In this document: piece by piece, positions 11,146-24,200 of the stretch
How the letters are laid out: each line of letters starts with the position of its first letter
Position numbering within the stretch: position 1 is the stretch's first letter
Assembly (NCBI GenBank): GCA_963969595.1
Contig: OZ018416.1
Coordinates: 6,526,065 to 6,590,064, forward strand
Reading direction: 5' to 3'
DNA: 64,000 nucleotides
DNA from: Neckera pumila
Taxonomy: Eukaryota; Streptophyta; Bryopsida; Hypnales; Neckeraceae
The notes under the pieces: generated by a model
The model's input: only the letters and a program-made list of their open reading frames with translations
Database searches by the model: none
What the model was told of the DNA's origin: nothing
Translations under genes and position numbers: made by a program

Positions 11146-13578
11146 TTCTAACCACATCAATTAGACAAAAAATTAAATGCAATCTAGTAAATTTCCTCTT
11201 GTAGAGTTTATTTGGATCAAGTGCAAAATTTCCACTTTAGGAAATGAGATTACAAAAGACTTTTGTAGGACTAGAGCACAAGAAATAAAAAGTTTGCCAC
11301 ACCAAATTGATATGTGTTGTCTTCAAAAGAAATTGAACTACAATCCATTATACTTGCTTGTCAAATCTTAATTTCAGAGTAGGAGGAAATGTCTCATTAG
11401 AAATTCTTTAGAAATGTTTTTCCAATTTAAAAAGACTTTAGTATAGCACAACATTATTGATAAGCTATAGGAGTCTCCATTTTAGATTGAAGAGAGACTA
11501 CGTGTACAAAGAAGCATGTTTTTTCAAAGATGAGGTGGTCTAACTTTTTTGAGTCACACAAAAGGATATTATCTTTAATCTTGGGTCTTCAATAATGTTA
11601 TGGAAAACAATGTATATGATAATTGATAAACAATGTTATAAAATCATTTAAAATGCAACAAAGAGTACTAAGTTTTTTAACAATTGCCCTATATTTTTTA
11701 TTTAGAGATGCAAATTAGACATAATTTAATATGCATACAATAAGCCATAAAGCTACAATCTTACATACCAAAATTGAAATACCAAAAGGCTTTGCACCGT
11801 AAGGTATCAAAGAAAGAGAGGTTATAAAGATTAGCCACTAGTTGGTTCAAACCAAGCGGATGTCTTCCCACTCACATTTATAGGGTGAAAATATAAAATA
11901 CTTATATTATTTTGCATCATACATTTCATGTCCAATAGAAAATAGAAAATTTTTTAGAAGAATGAATTTGGATTCCACTTTATTTAGAGGAAATGTCTTG
12001 GGATCAAGCTTTACAAGTATCTCTTCCAATATTTTGACTTCCTTTAGTTTAATTTTCCTTAGATTTGGCAAAGTGTCTTATTAATTCTAAAACCATTTGT
12101 TTTTCAGAAATTTAGTTATTTTTGCCAAAGGTGACCTGAAGCTTTGGTATAACCTTTAATTTGTAGCATTTTCTTTCTTTCTTTCTTTTTTGAACAAATG
12201 CAAAATCCAACACATTAAAAAAAATTTGCATACAAAATAGCCAAGCTTAATGGCTGGACAATGAAAAGAGAAAGAATACTAAGAGCAAAAGAAACCAAAC
12301 AGAAACTAAGAAAAAACTACAGAAACTAATAGAAAGGGGGACCTCTCTTGTTCCACCTAATATAATTACCATGGCGAGAGGTAAGAATCGGCGACTAAAG
12401 CCAAATCTTGTCAACATTGGCCCAAATATCTACAGCCCGATGAGGTTTATGACTAACACCACCTTGCGCTTTAACTTGAGCCGCCCTCCCCGAATCCAAC
12501 AGTACATCCTAGACATGGTTTTTTGCTCAAACCTGGCGACAGTTCAACATACACAACGTCTAATAGCCCCTCCGTCTTGTCTAAAAAGTCAACTTTAAGG
12601 TTGACTTTCAAATAACTTTCAAATAAAGAACCTTCTATTTCCAATCTTGACATATTAAAGTTTCATTTTATTGAAGTGTCTCTATTTTATAAACACTTAT
12701 TACATTCTAAATTTTGAGTCATAACTCAAGTGAGATTACAAATTGTCTCATTTGTTAAATATAGCCTTATTAAATATGGTTGGACGGACAATATGTCGGA
12801 TGACATACAACATCAGACGGACAACATGACGCTTGGACCCCAAAATGTGTCTCACAAGACAACCTTGATTCCAGAGGGCCTATAGGAGTAAACTCCATGG
12901 CCACTGAGTTTTTAAAAAAAACTTGTATTCTGAGTGATCCAAATGAGCCAAAGTGAAGATCCACACAGAGGTGACCAGATAGTTTGAAGGCCAAGAAATC
13001 TCTAAGGAAGGGTAGAATCAAAAATGTAGAGAGTTGAGTTAAAATAGACATTCAGGAAGCTCCATTAGAGGTTGTTCTCCATTGAGGTGGATGAAGATGG
13101 TTTGTTTGTACTTCCACACCTCTAAAACATGAGGACAATTGTAAAACTTGTGGATGGATGTTTTGTCATTCCCTGTGGTGCAACAATTGCATCTAATACC
13201 AAATGCCCGTGCTCATTTTAAGTTTTAGAGGTTTTTATTACTATAATGAATTCAAAATGATGACTTTCACTTCAAAATCTGGATACCATATTCCTCTATG
13301 AATCTATGAAGGTTTCAAGAATTTGCAAATGGAATTTTAAAAGAATAAAATTTCTTGTTTTCTATACCATTCAACCTAAAGTATAAAACTACACTTTGAG
13401 CTTTTTATAGATGTATCTATAGATGTATCTCACAATTTGTGGTGCCTGAATCTTCCTGATCTAATGAGATTGATGATACAATTTCTTAACTAGGATGAAA
13501 TAATTGAAGACAAAGTAACTCACATCCCCAATAGATGACATAGTGAATGACTATAGACTTGAATATGGAAATCATGTA
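11146..13578. other. no gene recognised; TTTC microsatellite
   Basis: A TTTC run lies at about 12170-12192. No coding region is supportable: the frames at 12371-12598 and 12770-13051 have no domain or codon signature. Confidence 0.4.
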
Positions 13579-14123
13579 CTCCTTTTGTCCCAAAATGATC
13601 TTCTTATTAGACAAAATGTTCCAAATTAAGGCCGAAAATGACATTTAAAAGTCCCTTTTGGGTTGTAAGTAGTTCTAGCGTCCTAGAAACTTTGAGTTTT
13701 GGAGCCCTTTTCAAACTGAAGTTTTGGAGTATTGAAAAGTAGAATTTTGGAAGCATTTTCAAAGCACACTAGTGGGCACTTAATTGTTGAGTGTGAGGTT
13801 GTCTTTTTGTGGGTAGTTAGTATAGGTCCAAAACCATGTGTGGACTTCTATTCTACCTCCTACAATTTCATCTCTTTCAATCAGGCAACAGTCAAAGAGA
13901 TGAAAAGGAATAGTATTGATTGATCCCTTTAGACATTTCATTTATCTTTTGGTTAATGATTGCATAAGTAGAGGAGGAACTACTGCTCGTAGCTAATTTG
14001 TTGGCCCCAAATAGCAATCAAAAGCCAAATCTCACCACTTCAAGACATCACAAAGCGCAACAAGAAATCATTTTGGGACAAAAAATTAAGCGACATGAAG
14101 ATCATTTTGAGACAAAAAGAGGG
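13579..14123. mobile_element. Tc1/mariner (Stowaway)-like MITE, copy 1
   Basis: Left end CTCCTTTTGTCCCAAAATGA preceded by TA; right end has TCATTTTGAGACAAAAAGAG. A second, internal TCATTTTGGGACAAAAA lies 30-40 bp inside the right end, as in copy 2. The interior matches the copy at 48251-48815 in opposite orientation. This 'TCCGTCCCAAAAT' terminus is typical of plant Stowaway elements, which duplicate TA. Confidence 0.75.
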
Positions 14124-14189
14124 TTTTCTTAGGAAAAATAATAATTGATTGAGAGTACAAGGTCAAGTTTGAACATTAACTAACTATGC
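14124..14189. other. short spacer between two MITEs
   Basis: No feature seen. Confidence 0.3.
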
Positions 14190-14469
14190 ATTAGAGGAGA
14201 TTTGGGGGCCTTGGAGAGTTGCAAGTTCCCTTGCATTCCTAAACTGCGGGAATGCAGGTGGCTGATGTGGCACAGCGATTGCTACGTCATTTTTGAAAAA
14301 TAACTTTAAAAAATTTGTTTAAATTGATATTTGAAAAAAATTAAAAATTAAAAAAAATTAAAAAAATTCTGACAGCTCATATCATTGTTGGGACCGCTAT
14401 TCATAGAATCGGGCCAGATTGGAAAACATGTCTAAAATGGCTCTCCAAGGCCCCCGAATCCCCTCTAAT
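14190..14469. mobile_element. MITE family with ATTAGAGGAGATTTGGGGG ends, copy 1
   Basis: The inverted termini (ATTAGAGGAGATTTGGGGGC and the matching CCCCCGAATCCCCTCTAAT) extend for about 29 bp. The interior holds a GTGGCACAGCGATTGCTACGT core like the two other copies at 21857-22102 and 36196-36477. No coding capacity. Confidence 0.85.
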
Positions 14470-15008
14470 AGTCTATTCTTTCAAGTGGATATTGGCTTTA
14501 GCTCTACTAGTAGAGATGACAAAATGCATTAAAGTATTTAAGAAGTTTTATGAGACAAAGAACAAAAATGAAAATAGACAAGTCTATGCCTTAAAGATAT
14601 ATACTATGAAAAAAAAATAGATGCCAAGATCATCGACTAATTGTCATAATATATCAAATTACAATACTATTTGCTTTTAATTAGTAAAGAAATGAAGATC
14701 TTATGAAAATATAAAAAGCCATTGAAAACTTAAAAGATTAGAATGTTGTGAAATTGTTAAATTCATTGCCATAGAGAAAGACAAAAATTTTAGCAAAGAG
14801 TCAATAGATGAATATCACAATTGTTGTATTAATATCATCAAAGGTATATATAAATTCAATACTATTGTTCCACAATAACTAGTCATATACTTGCATGTGA
14901 TTCAAACATTAAGCACTAGAATTGGTGGTAAGGAAGGGTGTCTCACAATAGGAGCTCATACTATTGAGTTCATGCTATCAAGCTTTCATTTGGCAAATGC
15001 TAACTTAA
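14470..15008. other. no gene recognised
   Basis: AT-rich spacer; nothing supportable seen. Confidence 0.35.
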
Positions 15009-15921
15009 CCCCTAAAGTCCCAAGGCATTTTTCTGTCAAAAAAGACTCAAAATTGCTAGTTCTGCTGTGTTCATCAAAGAAAAGAGAAAAAATAATTTTT
15101 TTAGAATCTAACCATAGGATCTTGCACTAAACTTATCTCAGATCATGTGGTAAAATTTTCATAAAGTTTGACCGTATAGATTAGAAGAAATTAGCATTCA
15201 AAGTTGGAAAATTTTGATTTTTTGAACACTAACTTGCAATTTCATATGATTTTGACCCCCATTTGTAAAAAAAAATTGCACTATAGACTTTGATTCTAAT
15301 TTTTTTTATATTGAATAATTAAGTTGAGAATCTAGGAAAAAAAATTCTAAAAAATACACATGATTTTCATTCTTTAAAAAATTGTTAAGTAGAAGTAGGT
15401 CTAATATTGAAAGAAAAACTAAATCGTCAATAGCTCTACAATGGGATTAAAACACTATAATCCCAATGGTGAGATTGTTTTAGCAATCAAGCTTAGACAT
15501 CTTCTACAATTTTTTTGAAAAATTGTGAAAAATGCATTCAGAAATGAGCCCCCCAAGTTATTTTTTCAAGAAGATGCTCTAATTGCCTGAAAAATAAGAT
15601 TGTCCATAACTTTCACATAACAAATCCAAATGGAATGAATCAACGCTTCCCATATAGATAAAAATACAATATATGAGAAAATAATTTTTAAAAATTTTTA
15701 AAAAAAAAAATGTATGTTTTCTGCCAGCCGCACAAAAAAAAACGACCTTTTGTGCCATAACTTTTGCTCCTAGACCAATTTGAATAAAAATTATATTCCC
15801 ATAAAGCTAATGTGTTTTTCTATCTTCACCAAAATTTCAGAAAATAACGATGAATATTGAAGCCATAGTAGCCTGTCCAAAATCCATTTTGTCCCCCAAG
15901 AGGACAATGGGACTTTAGGGA
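15009..15921. mobile_element. TTAA-flanked piggyBac-like element, copy P2
   Basis: Starts CCCCTAAAGTCCC and ends GGGACTTTAGGGA, an almost perfect 13-bp inverted repeat. TTAA lies at 15005-15008 and 15922-15925. 913 bp, no ORF. Same subfamily as 45489-47299, in opposite orientation. Confidence 0.85.
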
Positions 15922-18261
15922 TTAATTAATCAGTTAGATCCCTAAAGAGACAAAAGTGGTTACTATAAGCATATCATTTTTACAAACATGAATTTGCCTA
16001 GATCTAAAGCTCTATGCAAATTGACTGAATGTTTGAAATCTTAGAAGGCATCAAATTGATATAAGAATTGTTGCATTTTATGTTGAAGATGTCCATATAG
16101 CACAATATACACTAACAATATGCTAAAAATGCAATAATATTCTACAATGTACCCTATTAAGTCTTGACAATATATAAACAACAATATATTTGTTTACTAA
16201 CAACAAACGCAAATGCAATTTTTATGTTTTATTTTTTGAAGATCACAAAGATGACATTTAATTATTATAATTGATCTTTTGATCTCATAATAAATTCATG
16301 AATTAGTACTAAAGGCACATATGATCTTATACGCTAATAATGTATAGATCATGTTTTCTAACTTTCAAATTCAACAAAAAGTAAAGAAAAACTTTATACA
16401 TTTGCTTGCAATGTATTTTTGGAAATGTTAAAGTGTCTAATTTTGTACCCATGTTTGCTTTAGTAGAATAAAATTTACTATGTTCTCTAAATGTTTGATG
16501 AACACAACAAACTACCCAATTATATACCTTGAAATACAAAAAATGCATTCCAAAGTGCATAGTTGAATGTGCATCAAATGTAATACACCATACCATCAAG
16601 AAATGCTCTTCACTTTCTGTGGTTGAAATCTATGTATATACTTCTATATTTCTATAAAGAACAATATTTTGTAAGCAGGTGATTTTGTAATTGGGAGGTG
16701 TTATTGCTCATATGCACTAATGTTCACACTGGCTTTCACTCTTTTTGAGGTGTTGATGGGAATAGAGGACATTGTTGAGGGACATTATTGCATGTTGTTA
16801 TTATTTGTAGTTAATTTTCTTGGAGTTTAGGGTGTTTTTCTATATATACTTACAATTCAAGATTACTACTAGTATTGAGCTCCAAAAATACTTAAACAAA
16901 ATTATTGCACATTGAGTTGATTATGAGTTGTGAAGTTCCTTCAAGTTCTAATTGATTAATCTAAATAGAAGCTTTGATGTGAGCCATACCTCTAAAGGAC
17001 TAAAAGTTCAAATTTTAAAGAATGGATGAATACAAACATGTCTTGATCATTCAAAATCTTCATTACTTCATTCATCTAAATATTTGTAGTTGTTTGTGTT
17101 AGTTTTTTTACATTTGTTCTATACACATTTTGACAAATCTTTTACAATATTATTTGTAGTATTTTTGTACTAATTAGAGATATAAATAATTCTAACCTCA
17201 AAACTAATTTTTGTTGTTCAAAAAAATGACTTCAATTAATAAGTCAAAATGAAAGTCTTAAAGAGTCACCAGAATTAGGATTCAACATTTTGGAATTGAA
17301 AAGAAAAGAATGTTGTGAAAATTACATATATTCCTATAGTCAATTGTAGAAAGAGTTTTTAGTTTTGGATTTCAAATTTTATTGAAAAATATTGATTAGT
17401 GCAACATTGATTTCACAATACGGACATGAACTATGAATCATATTTTACAACTTTTGTTTGAAATTCATCATTAAATTATTAATCTAAGCTCCATTTTGTT
17501 ATTCAACTCTATGGTTTTGGAAATCTAAACTATCCCCTCGTCTTTAAGGGGATAGTGAAGAAAAAAACAAAGATTTTGTTACTTATGACAATTCAAACCT
17601 TGACATGATTAATGTAAGATCTATAAATATGTGATATTTAAGGTATTGTATTGCAAATTATTGTAATTATATTGTTCAAAGCAGTTCAAATTAAATAGGT
17701 GTAGTTTTAAGTAAATTATAAAATGGCATAATTTCATTCAATAATTTTTTCCTACAATTAGAATGAGTATTTCAAGGCAATTCTCTGTAATAGTATAAAC
17801 GCCACTAATGATGCAATTATTTTATATCAAAACAAAATTACATATATCTAAAAATCTAAAAAAGCTTTAAGATTTTATACAAAATGTTCAAACCTTTATA
17901 TATCTGTATCTCAAGATCCACACAAGAACAACATCCATATGATTGTTAGTAATTATTCCTCAAGAATTCATAGGGGACCAGGTGTCATCAGATAGGTTTA
18001 CTTGAATATTGATTTTGGAATCCAGTTAAGAAACTTCATATGAAACATCTTACCATGTTCTCAATTGTTTTAGAAATTTTCACATACCTTGTAGAAATAC
18101 TTGCTATGTATACATGTGCGTAAAAAAATCTATCAAGTTGCATAGAATATCAAATGATGCAAGGATAAGTATACATCTATAAATTCAAATTGAACAATAA
18201 CCAATTGCTGCATGGATGGATTATAATATGAAGAAGCATTTCAATTGGGTGGTCTTACAAG
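15922..18261. other. no gene recognised
   Basis: Very AT-rich sequence downstream of the EFHC-like gene. The 90-codon frame at 16327-16599 has no recognisable domain. The 3' untranslated region of the EFHC-like gene must lie at its right end. Confidence 0.4.
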
Positions 18262-21200
18262 TTAAAAGTAAGATTTAAGAAGGGCATATACATTGGCAAA
18301 CTTGTCTTTGTTCCTACCAACATAACGCTCCAAAGCAACAACTTCTTGCTTGGTAACACAAATGCCGTACTTGCCCAAAAGTTCCTTAATTGGCATTGGT
18401 TTATATGCAGATGAATTTAGCCTGAAACACCAATCAAATTTATAGCATTTGTCAACCCTATCCAACTTCCAAGCAATTTTATACATGGTACATGAGCTAA
18501 AAAGTACACTTCATTTCAAAGCATCAAAAGTAATTGAAGAAAGTATACTTGCCTACAAAAAAAAGGAGTGTTTCAAATATAGTCTTAGTAGTATATATAG
18601 GTATGTTTGCACTTGGTGTTAAAGAGTGTTATTATTAAGGGTCTTAAGAATGAATTTAGACCTACTTCTAGACCGGATTCACATTGCAAATATCACCCCC
18701 AATACCAAGTGCAAACATACCTGTAGTCCTATAAGGACTTGACCTTTTTAGGAGATTTTTACTAAAATTTTACTAAAAATACATATGTTTTCAATAAAAT
18801 TTTACAAAACATCTCCCGAAAAGGCATTACTAATAGGACAATACTACTAAGACTAAGGTAGGAGCACCCAACGGTGTTAGTGTACCTAATGACGTCAGTT
18901 TCTATAAGTGATAGTCATTTCAATACTTAAATGTAGGTAGACCATAGATATTTTATTTTATTTTGACCTAAATGAAGCTACCTACAATCTACCTACATTT
19001 ATGTTCTAGAATCAATGCCTTACATAGAAACTGACGCCATCAGGTGCTCCTATCTTATACTTAAAACACCCCTTTCTCTTGTAGTGCAGCTTTCATGTTT
19101 CACATTGATGAAGAAGTGAGAGATGAACACTTACGGTGACTTGGGAGGCGATTGGGGCCACGAAGGTGGACTTTGGGATGGTGGATCAGGAGGTGAACAA
19201 GGTCGCTTGGGTGACAATGGGGGAACAGCCATCTCAGCACATTTGTTGCCACAAGGTGAAGCAGGCGGCATTGGGCTACAAGGATTCCTGGGTGGGGGCG
19301 ATGCTGGAGGATCAGGCCCTCGAATGCTTTTGCTGAACTCTGCCGACTTGTCTGCTGGTAATTTTTTTATTGCTGCTCTAATCTGTATTACCACAATGTG
19401 ACTAGCATCAATTTAACCAAATGTCATAAAATCATGATGCAGTATATATGGCAATTTTCCATGTCTAGTGACATTGTAAACGGATCCTAGAACCTTCCTA
19501 CTCAAAACATTTATGGAACATTCAACATGAATTTTAGTAAATGGCATTCCAATTGGAAGCAGGGGGTAGTCATTCACAAAAGAAGGGACAAGATTATATC
19601 CTGAGGCCTAATATGTACAGTACCCTCCAAGAAGTCTTGAAAACCTTCCAATTTTAACTTCCAAAAATATCTTTCAGAATTTGACCTTTTCATACCTATT
19701 TTTCAAAAATAATCTATTAAATTAATTTTTTCATGCAATGTTGATCAACACACCAAATTTCAATTTCAATAAACAAAAATTATGTTTTAAGTAAATTATT
19801 TTTTGTGCTTTTCATTGCATTATATAATAATTGATTGAAAAATATTGCTGATGAAATTTTGAAATTTTATTGTATAAATATTCAAGAAACATCAATGTGC
19901 ATATCTCGCTTTTAGGAAAAAACTACATTACCTAGGAAAAATTTTACACTACAAAGAATTCAATGTCAAGGTATCACTAATCAAAAATTTGTATAACAAT
20001 TTTTTCTAAATTATAAATAGGTTTTGGCAAACAAATTGCACCATTGTGTTCAAAGGTACAGTAGTTGTCATAAAATAAAGCTCCATTAATTAACCATTAA
20101 TAAAATATAATTATAATTTAGAAATATCTGTTTAATAATATTTGGGAAGGCAACACCTTGACATTGAATTCTTTGTAGTGTAAAATTTTTCCTAGATAAT
20201 GTAGTTTTTTCTTGAAAGTAAGATATGCACATTGATGTTTCTTAAATATTTACAATAAAATTTTAAAAGTTCATCATCAATATTTTTCAATCAATTATTA
20301 TGTAACGCAATAAAAAGCACACAAAAAAATTTACCAAAAATGGGATTTTTGTTTTTTGAAATTGAAATTTGGTGTATTGGTCTACATTGCACAATTAATT
20401 TAATTTAATATGTGCGTTTTGAAATATAGGTCTGAAAAGGTCAAATTCTAAACGATATTCTTGCAAGTGAAAATTGGAGGTTGCAAGACTTCTTAGAGGG
20501 TACTATACATGTAGAAAATTCCCCCGTAACAACAACTATATGTCTAACTTATGCTTTCAAAAGCTTACAACATACCAATAGTCAAGTGATTATAATATAA
20601 TCGCACTTGAAATAGACATTTTTCCAAAACAACAATTTCAAGCATAATTTGGAAAAATATCATATGGCAATGTTAGCAAACAAAAACAAAAGTGAATGCA
20701 ATTGATTTGAGCATTTTTAGAATCTGTATAAATATACTACAAATTTTCAAGGTTGAATTCATAGGAATATCTATTTTTGCTACCAAACCATCCTAAATCG
20801 GATATCCTTGAAGTACAAAATGCTTCAATTCTCATTGGTTGCTTTAAATAATTCTTCAACATTTATTATTTCCTGTTGAAAACTAGTGTTGAGTTTGAAC
20901 AAATGCTTTGTCATATTTGGGTCAATAGGAAGCTAGGAAAAAATCTATTCTATCATATTTGGACCAATGAGCAATTGTAAAGAAGTCTATTCTATCTATT
21001 TTGCAAATGTCTAGTATTGCAAAAGGGTGAGGATGCCTTAATGTCAATTTTGGTCAATTAGAAGAATTCCTTGACTTTTGCATCTTTTAGGGTGGACAAC
21101 CTAAAACATAAATATACATGGTTCTAGTTATTTCAAATCTTTGTGTAGATAAATGTCACAATTTTTGGTACCTACATTCATACCAATGTAAAAGATTGAC

Positions 21201-24200
21201 TAATTGTAAGGTTGATATTCCAATATTCAATATCCAATAGGACTAAAAATATCCAATGACTAATTTTCAAGGAATCTAAAGAAATGGAGAATGCCTGCAT
21301 TCATCTTGAAATCTGATAATTTTTTGGCAAACTACTTTAGAAACAATATTATATCCTTTTGGGATTGATTTTGAATAAAGGAACTAACCTTATTAGCCAC
21401 CCATTCGTAGTTTGCGAGGGGGAACATCTTGGGATTGTCCTCCATGTGCTTCATCGTCCACTCGTCAGCCTCTATGAGCTCAAAAATGCGATTAAACAAG
21501 TACATCCTTTGATCCATGAAGCAATCACTAGCACCATAAGGTCGTTGCGTGCCAGGAATTCGAGGCGCTGCAATTCGTTGGATGTACTTCCCAGAAACAC
21601 ACCCTGAGTTTCGAGCTGGTGGCTCAAAGACTTGAACCGTATCATCCGCCAAGTAAAACTATCATCCATACAACATCAACATTCTCATAAATCTCAAACA
21701 ACTTATATTATTTTCTTTTGGTAAAAATGGATTGTTTTTTTAGAGCTTTGGGAATGTGACATTCAAGTGCTCAGTGTTTGAAAATTACTACTTTCAAGTG
21801 CAGAAATAGATTAGGTATTGTCAAGATAGACTCTTTGGTATGAAAAATGATATGTCATTAGATGAGATTGGGGGGTCTTGGAAGGCTCCGAATTCCCCTG
21901 CTATTTGACGTGGCACAACGACCGCCACGTCATTTTTTGAAAAAAATAAAAATAAAAATAAAAATTGCTTAAAATGATATTTTTTTATATTTTTATTTTT
22001 TGAAAAAAAATTCTGACACACCTGTACCGGTGTTCACTAAATCTGGGCAGATCAGGGAACGGGCCTGAAACGGCCCTCCAAGACCCCCAAATCTCATCTA
22101 ATGTGAGTCATATGAATGGTGATAAATGTATCTTTTCAATGAGGTTATACTTTCACATTTTTAGATCTAACTTCAATTGATGGATTTTGCTCAATTAACC
22201 CCTAAAAGACCAAATAGCATTTTTTGGCAACATAGCAATTTTACTCATCCATTTACAATCAAAAGTTAAATCCAATTTTTTTTTGAAGTGCCAAAGGGTC
22301 GATATTAAACGTGGTTCTCTAAATTTCAACATTCATTTTTATCTATGAAATTTTCAAAGAGTATCTATAAGGTACAACAGTTCTCATAACTTTTGACTAT
22401 ATGGTTCAAAATATTTTTGTAAAATATGTAGTTTCCATTAGAACCTAGGCAACTTAAGCAGCTCAAAAAAAAATAACTTTCTAAAGAAAAAAATTGTAAA
22501 ATTGTTTTTCTAGATTTATATGTAGGTGAAAAGCTTTGAACCATTCCATTTTGATAATTGATTAGTGAGATGAAAGTTATGAAGAATTTTAGTTTGCGGG
22601 ATATTATAGAATTCCTATTCTAAAATAAACTTTGAAGCCCTTTATTAACTCAATTTTCAATACTTTTGGAAAAAATAAAATCGTATAATGGAGATTTTTT
22701 ATTTCAACATATTTCAACCATTGGGATTGGCATTTTTTAAATTCTATAACTAAATTCTTGATAAATAATTTTGTAATTTAAATCATTCTCTGTTTCTTTC
22801 TACTTACTAGTTTTTTCAAGCATGAAATAAAATATTTTTGTTGAAATTTTTTATGTGTATTCCCAACTTATTTCTTCAACATATTATAGAGAATTGCAAG
22901 TTGTAGGATCTACACATTCTTGGACAAAAAGTTTGAAAGATGAAATCTAACCATTTGGGAAGAGCTGAAAATACTTCATTTTGAAATCCACGCATCATGA
23001 TATTGAAATTGGTAAGGTTTTTTATTTTAAAATTTTAGAAAGGTATACTTCAACAAGTTAATTTAAAGATCCTATGTTGGACTTGTTAAAAAATAAGTAT
23101 AGATGAAGATTTTATTCTTGCTTTGGAAATTAGTATTTTGAAGTAGTTCTGGACCTTTAAACAAGAAAGAAAATTAGAGGTTAACCCATAAAGGACCAAC
23201 ATGCGTTTTTTGGTTGTATAGAAATTTCGAGTAGGTATGTGTGACTAGAGATTTCCGTATTTCAGGTTGAAATTTTAATAGAAGGTGGGCGCAAGGAGTA
23301 TCTTTCATACGCACTAAATTTCATGACATTTGGAAATGTGAGTCAAGTTATGGCCTAATATGTTATTTTTTTCTGTAACTGGGCAGTTCGGGCAAATCAG
23401 AAAAAATCACTTTTTTTCAAAAAAAAAATTTTAAATTGTTTTTTTGAAGTTATATATACGTAAAAAGCTTTGAATCCTCCCATTTTGATCAATGAGTCAA
23501 AAGTTATGAAGATTTTCAGTTATGAATTCTCTACTCTAAAATAATCTTTGAAGTCCTTTATCTTGTTCAATTTTCAACATATTTTGAGAAAAACAAAATC
23601 ATAGGATGTAGATTATTTATTACAACATTGCAACCATTGGGGTTAGCATTTTTCAATGCCATAATTTAATTCTTGACAATTTAATATTTTGAATCATTCT
23701 CTACTACTATCTACTTATAAATTTATTCCTATATGTTGTACAATTCCAAATGAAGTGAAATTTTTTTGGCATGTAGCCAAATTATCTAGAAAAAAGAATC
23801 CAAAGAAGGACCATCATTTTGGACATTTTTTCATTGAAAAGTGAGCTTGTGAAGTGCTGTTGCCTTGGTTTTTGCAAGGGCCAAGAAAATGGTTTTAATG
23901 AATTTGAATGCTTATATCTTGCAATCCACGTGGTGGAAATTTCTGAAATTTTTTCCACATGTTTTCAAGTCAGCATACTACAAGATCCTATGGTTACATG
24001 TGTCAAAAAAAGTTTTTTCTCAAAAATTGGGTGCTTATACTAAAAATGGCAGTTTTGGAGCATTTTTGGTGAAAACATAGTCATGGAACTCTAGGGGTTA
24101 AAGGTCTAGGATCAAGGACACTATAACCATAATGAAAGACACCATAATATTAAAAGAAGACAAGATTATGAGATAAATTTTTGCTCTCCATAGTCAATGC

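Noticed and set aside
19123..19401. Gly-rich plus-strand open frame
   Set aside because: Opposite EFHC exon 10; the Gly-rich product is the complement of the Pro-rich exon.
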